A stretch of 64,000 bases of DNA from Enterobacteriaceae bacterium. GTDB lineage: Bacteria; Pseudomonadota; Gammaproteobacteria; Enterobacterales; Enterobacteriaceae. A model generated the notes under the pieces. It saw only the letters and a program-made list of their open reading frames with translations, ran no database searches and was not told where the DNA came from. The position numbers were made by a program, and so were the translations under genes. The stretch's first letter is position 1; each line of letters starts with the position of its first letter. The stretch covers positions 558,001-622,000 of the forward strand of contig CABIZV010000002.1 of assembly GCA_902363335.1 (NCBI GenBank), read 5' to 3'. Below, piece by piece: positions 60,716-64,000 of the stretch.

Positions 60716-61071
60716 CGATGTATTCCGGCATGAGCAGTGCCACGGGCAAGGCCATCACCGACACCGAACATCTGCGCCAGTCCGTGAAGGACATTCTGGT
60801 CACCCCGCAGGGCAGCCGTATTGCTCGCCGGGAATACGGTTCACTGCTGTCTGCCCTGATTGACCAGCCACAAAACCCGGCACTGCGTCTGCAAATGATG
60901 AGCGCGGTGTACGTCGCGTTAATGCGCTGGGAGCCACGGCTGACGCTGGATGCTATCGCCATCAACAGCAGTTTTGACGGTTCGATGGTGGTCGAGCTGA
61001 CCGGGCGACGCACTGACGGTACGCCCGTTTCCCTTTCCGTTGCAACAGGAGCACAAAGTGGCAGCAATTGA
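60712..61071 (+). CDS. W: baseplate protein W
   Basis: A 119-residue P2 W-type baseplate protein of the gp25 family (DTEHLRQSVKDILVTPQGSRIARREYGS). It overlaps V by four bases (ATGA). It forms the wedge with J. Confidence 0.94.
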   Translation: MTMYSGMSSATGKAITDTEHLRQSVKDILVTPQGSRIARREYGSLLSALIDQPQNPALRLQMMSAVYVALMRWEPRLTLDAIAINSSFDGSMVVELTGRRTDGTPVSLSVATGAQSGSN

Positions 61072-61966
61072 TCTTTCCCAGTTACCCCCGCCGCAGATTG
61101 TGAAAGTGCCGGACTTTGAAACGCTGCTGGCTGAACGAAAGGCGTCTTTTGTGGCGTTGTATCCGGCTGACCAGCAGGACGCGGTGCGCCGCACACTGGC
61201 GCTGGAGTCTGAGCCAATCACCAAACAACTGCAGGAGAATACTTACCGGGAAATTCTTCTGTTACAGCGCATTAATGAGGCAGCGCTGGCGGTGATGGTG
61301 GCCTATGCCAACAGCAGCGACCTGGAGCAGCTCGGCGCTAACTACAACGTTAAGCGCCTGACGGTCACGCCTGCAGATAACGATGCTGTGCCGCCCGTGG
61401 CAGCGGTGATGGAAACTGATGAAGCACTGCGCCTGCGTATCCCGGCAGCCTTTGAGGGGCTGTCTGTGGCGGGACCCACGGCGGCCTATGAGTTTCACGC
61501 CAAAAGTGCAGACGGGCGCGTGGCAGATGCCAGCGCAACCAGCCCGGCCCCGGCAGAGGTGGTGTTGACCGTATTAAGCCGGGAGGGTGACGGCACGGCG
61601 GATGCAGACCTGCTGGCGGTGGTGGAAAAAGCGCTGAACAGCGAGAGCGTGCGCCCGGTGGCTGACCGCCTGACGGTGCGCGGGGCCTCCATTGTGAATT
61701 ACAGCGTGCGCGCCTTGCTCTATCTCTATCCAGGACCGGAGTCCGAACCCATTGTGGAAGCGGCAAGGGCAAGCCTGCAGAAGTACATCGCCAGCCAGAC
61801 CCGGCTGGGGCGGGATATTCGCCTGAGCGCCATCTATGCGGCCCTGCATGTTGAGGGCGTGCAGCGGGTGGAACTGCTTTCTCCGCTGGCGGACGTGGTG
61901 CTGGATAAAACCCAGGCCGCCTCCTGCACTGACTGGAGCGTGAGCGTCGGGGGCACGGATGAATAG
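61058..61966 (+). CDS. J: baseplate protein J
   Basis: A 302-residue P2 J-type protein. I place the start at GTG 61058 (MAAIDLSQLPPPQIVKVPDF), because P2 J begins the same way and AGGAG precedes it. Family segments LLAERKASFVALYPADQQDAV and DGRVADASATSPAPAEV are present. It joins the tail baseplate. It overlaps W by 14 bases. Confidence 0.93.
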   Translation: MAAIDLSQLPPPQIVKVPDFETLLAERKASFVALYPADQQDAVRRTLALESEPITKQLQENTYREILLLQRINEAALAVMVAYANSSDLEQLGANYNVKRLTVTPADNDAVPPVAAVMETDEALRLRIPAAFEGLSVAGPTAAYEFHAKSADGRVADASATSPAPAEVVLTVLSREGDGTADADLLAVVEKALNSESVRPVADRLTVRGASIVNYSVRALLYLYPGPESEPIVEAARASLQKYIASQTRLGRDIRLSAIYAALHVEGVQRVELLSPLADVVLDKTQAASCTDWSVSVGGTDE

Positions 61967-62564
61967 TTTGTTGCCGCCAGGTTCGTCAGCACTTGAGCGC
62001 CGACTGGCGGAAAGCTGCAGCGGTATTTCCGATCTGCAGGTTCCTTTGCGTGACCTGTGGAACCCGGCAACGTGCCCGGTTGCCTTTTTGCCGTATCTGG
62101 CCTGGGCATTTTCCGTAGACCGCTGGGACGAAAGCTGGTCGGAAAACGTGAAACGCCGGGTGGTGCAGGATGCCTTTTACATTCATCAGCACAAGGGCAC
62201 AACCAGCGCCGTGCGGCGGGTGGTGGAGCCGTTCGGTTTCCTGATCCGCATTCTTGAGTGGTGGCAGACCGACGAGGCCCCGGGCACGTTCCGGCTGGAC
62301 ATTGGCGTGCAGGACCAGGGCATCACGGAGGAAACCTATCTGGAGCTGGAGCGCCTGATCGGTGACGCCAAACCCTGCAGCCGCCATCTGATCGGCATGT
62401 CCATCAACCTGCAGACCAGCGGCCCGTTTTGGGTCGGCGCTGGCACCTACATCGGGGAAGAAATCACCGTCTACCCGTATATCAACGAAACCATTACTTC
62501 CGGCGGCCCGGCCTTTGTGGGCGGGGCGGTCCATGTTATCGACACAGTGAGAGTGAACCCATGA
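61959..62564 (+). CDS. I: tail protein I
   Basis: A 201-residue P2 I-type tail protein: LLPPGSSALERRLAESCSGI, then DLWNPATCPVAFLPYLAWAFSVDRWDESWSE. It helps to attach fibres to the baseplate. Its end overlaps H by four bases. Confidence 0.94.
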   Translation: MNSLLPPGSSALERRLAESCSGISDLQVPLRDLWNPATCPVAFLPYLAWAFSVDRWDESWSENVKRRVVQDAFYIHQHKGTTSAVRRVVEPFGFLIRILEWWQTDEAPGTFRLDIGVQDQGITEETYLELERLIGDAKPCSRHLIGMSINLQTSGPFWVGAGTYIGEEITVYPYINETITSGGPAFVGGAVHVIDTVRVNP

Positions 62565-63850
62565 GCGCAAAATTTTACACCCTGCTGACGGACATTGGCG
62601 CGGCAAAACTGGCAAGTGCCGCCGCGCTCGGTGTTCCGCTGAAAATTACCAAAATGGCGGTGGGCGATGGCGGCGGTGTGCTGCCGACACCCAGCGCACA
62701 ACAGACAGCCCTGATTGCTGAAAAGCGCCGCGCCGATCTCAATATGCTGTACATCGATCCGCAGAACAGCAGCCAGATTATTGCGGAGCAGGTTATTCCT
62801 GAAACAGAGGGGGGATGGTGGATTCGTGAGGTTGGCCTGTTCGATGAGACAGGCGCACTGATCGCAGTCGGCAACTGCCCGGAGAGTTACAAACCGCAGC
62901 TGGCTGAGGGCAGCGGGCGCACGCAGACGGTGCGCATGGTGCTGATCACCAGTAGCACCGATAACATCACCCTGAAAATTGACCCAGCGGTGGTGCTGGC
63001 AACCCGCAAGTATGTGGATGACAAGGTGCTGGAGTTAAAGGTGTACGTGGATGACCAGATGGCAAAGCATATTGCTGCCGCTGATCCGCACACGCAGTAC
63101 GCCCCAAAGGCCAGCCCGACGTTAACCGGAACACCAAAAGCGCCGACGGCAGCGGCAGGAAATAACACAACTCAGCTTGCCACCACGGCTTTTGTGCAGG
63201 CAGCCATTGCGGCCCTGGTTAATTCCTCCCCCGGCGCGCTGGATACGCTGAACGAGCTGGCAGCGGCGTTGGGCAACGATCCGAACTTTGCCACCACCAT
63301 GACCAATGCGCTGGCTGGCAAAATGGACAAGTCTGCCAACGGTGCTGATATTGCTGACGTTACCGCATTTCTGAATAACCTCGGCTTAGGGGCCGGTTCC
63401 GCGTTACCTGTGGGTGTACCGCTCCCTTGGCCTCTCGCATCAGCGCCAGCCGGATGGCTCAAATGCAACGGGGCGTCTTTTACCGCTGCGCAGTATCCGA
63501 AGCTGGCACAGGTCTATCCAGGGCTACAGTTGCCAGATTTACGCGCTGAGTTTATCCGTGGCTGGGATGATGGGCGGGGTGTCGATGCCGGGCGTGAGCT
63601 TCTGGCTTCTCAGTCAGGTCAGGTGGCGAATCACAACCATAACCTGGCTATGGCCTATGAAGCAGAAAACTCCGCGACAAAAAACAGCCTTGGGTCCACT
63701 CCTGGGTTTGATAAGCTGGCTATCAAGTCCATGACGGCGGCAACGTCTGCAACAGGAAGCGGCGGTTTTTATATGATTAACAATATGACCACAGGGGGCG
63801 AGAACCGCCCACGCAACATTGCATTTAACTTCATTGTGAGGGCCGCATAA
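62561..63850 (+). CDS. H: tail fibre protein H
   Basis: A 429-residue tail fibre. The N-terminal P2 H-type attachment domain begins MSAKFYTLLTDIGAAKLASA and continues with KITKMAVGDGGGVLPTP and TEGGWWIREVGLFDETG. A middle collagen-free repeat part has TPKAPTAAAGNNTTQLATTAFVQAAI, and the C-terminal part PVGVPLPWPLASAPAGWLKCNGASF and AFNFIVRAA is a receptor-binding tip of the phage_Collar type. It is shorter than P2 H (669 residues, from memory), suggesting an exchanged tip. It decides host range. Confidence 0.92.
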   Translation: MSAKFYTLLTDIGAAKLASAAALGVPLKITKMAVGDGGGVLPTPSAQQTALIAEKRRADLNMLYIDPQNSSQIIAEQVIPETEGGWWIREVGLFDETGALIAVGNCPESYKPQLAEGSGRTQTVRMVLITSSTDNITLKIDPAVVLATRKYVDDKVLELKVYVDDQMAKHIAAADPHTQYAPKASPTLTGTPKAPTAAAGNNTTQLATTAFVQAAIAALVNSSPGALDTLNELAAALGNDPNFATTMTNALAGKMDKSANGADIADVTAFLNNLGLGAGSALPVGVPLPWPLASAPAGWLKCNGASFTAAQYPKLAQVYPGLQLPDLRAEFIRGWDDGRGVDAGRELLASQSGQVANHNHNLAMAYEAENSATKNSLGSTPGFDKLAIKSMTAATSATGSGGFYMINNMTTGGENRPRNIAFNFIVRAA

Positions 63851-64000
63851 TGCAGACCGCTGTACTGGAAAATGGTTTTGCCGTGACGGCAGGTGAAATT
63901 GTTGTATTTAATTACGACTATCAGACACGTGCTTACTTGTCTCAGTCAACCGAATATCTCCCTGTGGGTATCAGCATTCCGGCAAACGCCTGTACTGATA
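63850..64000 (+). CDS. tail fibre assembly protein, partial
   Basis: The first 50 codons before the window ends: MQTAVLENGFAVTAGEIVVF, then NYDYQTRAYLSQSTEYLPVG. Its ATG overlaps the H stop (TAATG). The place after H and the YLPVGISIPANACTD segment match tail fibre assembly chaperones. It helps H to fold. Confidence 0.8.
   Translation, partial: MQTAVLENGFAVTAGEIVVFNYDYQTRAYLSQSTEYLPVGISIPANACTD

Overview
The window is a chromosomal segment of an Enterobacteriaceae member close to Escherichia, Citrobacter and Salmonella. From 1 to about 35,060 the backbone follows the E. coli K-12 gene order: ybiT, ybiU, ybiV, pflF, pflE, fsaA, moeB, moeA, iaaA, gsiABCD, rimO, bssR, gstB, dacC, deoR, ybjG, mdfA, ybjI, ybjJ, rcdA. 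Differences from K-12 are the absence of yliE, yliF and ybjH and the replacement of yliI by an island. REP-like GC-rich palindromes sit in several intergenic gaps. I cannot fix the species from sequence alone.

Backbone functions are metabolic and envelope-related. They include an anaerobic-looking glycyl-radical enzyme and its activase beside a fructose-6-phosphate aldolase, molybdopterin synthesis genes, a glutathione importer operon with isoaspartyl peptidase, a ribosome-modifying enzyme, PBP6, an undecaprenyl-pyrophosphate phosphatase, a multidrug pump and two HAD phosphatases. A 16-bp palindrome (TACTTTCGAATGAAAG) is exactly repeated before ybiU and between pflE and fsaA, with a weaker copy before ybiV, suggesting an unrecognised shared regulator.

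Between bssR and gstB (18,180 to 27,290) lies a mosaic island. It starts with debris of a VgrG-type locus and a serine resolvase. Next is an AT-rich gene whose product has a Cys-His-Asp arrangement typical of transglutaminase-fold effectors. A deleted IS6-family element follows, then a SopB/IpgD-like inositol phosphatase with a SigE-like chaperone, IS3 debris, and a sugar locus (LacI regulator, glycoside hydrolase, binding protein) with no visible permease. The two intact effector-like genes imply a type III secretion system elsewhere.

From about 35,087 to the right edge is P2/186-family prophage material after rcdA, probably inserted at the 3' end of the small RNA gene rybB. A decayed older prophage end (35,087 to 37,800) carries a GIY-YIG/DUF4041 gene, a broken repressor and integrase scraps. 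A second, apparently intact prophage follows: int, an unknown 309-residue gene, a second DUF4041 gene, a CI repressor, Apl/Cox and CII-like regulators, small early genes, Dam methylase, replication endonuclease A, an unknown two-gene cassette, the cos site, a TIR/SEFIR protein, and the head, lysis, tail and baseplate genes Q to H. It runs off the window inside the tail-fibre assembly gene.

The accessory slots of this prophage (int to CI, A to cos, cos to Q, S to V) hold genes without phage structural roles. They are the best places to look for an undescribed anti-phage system. The AT-rich Cys-His-Asp gene beside sopB is the best candidate for an undescribed virulence effector.
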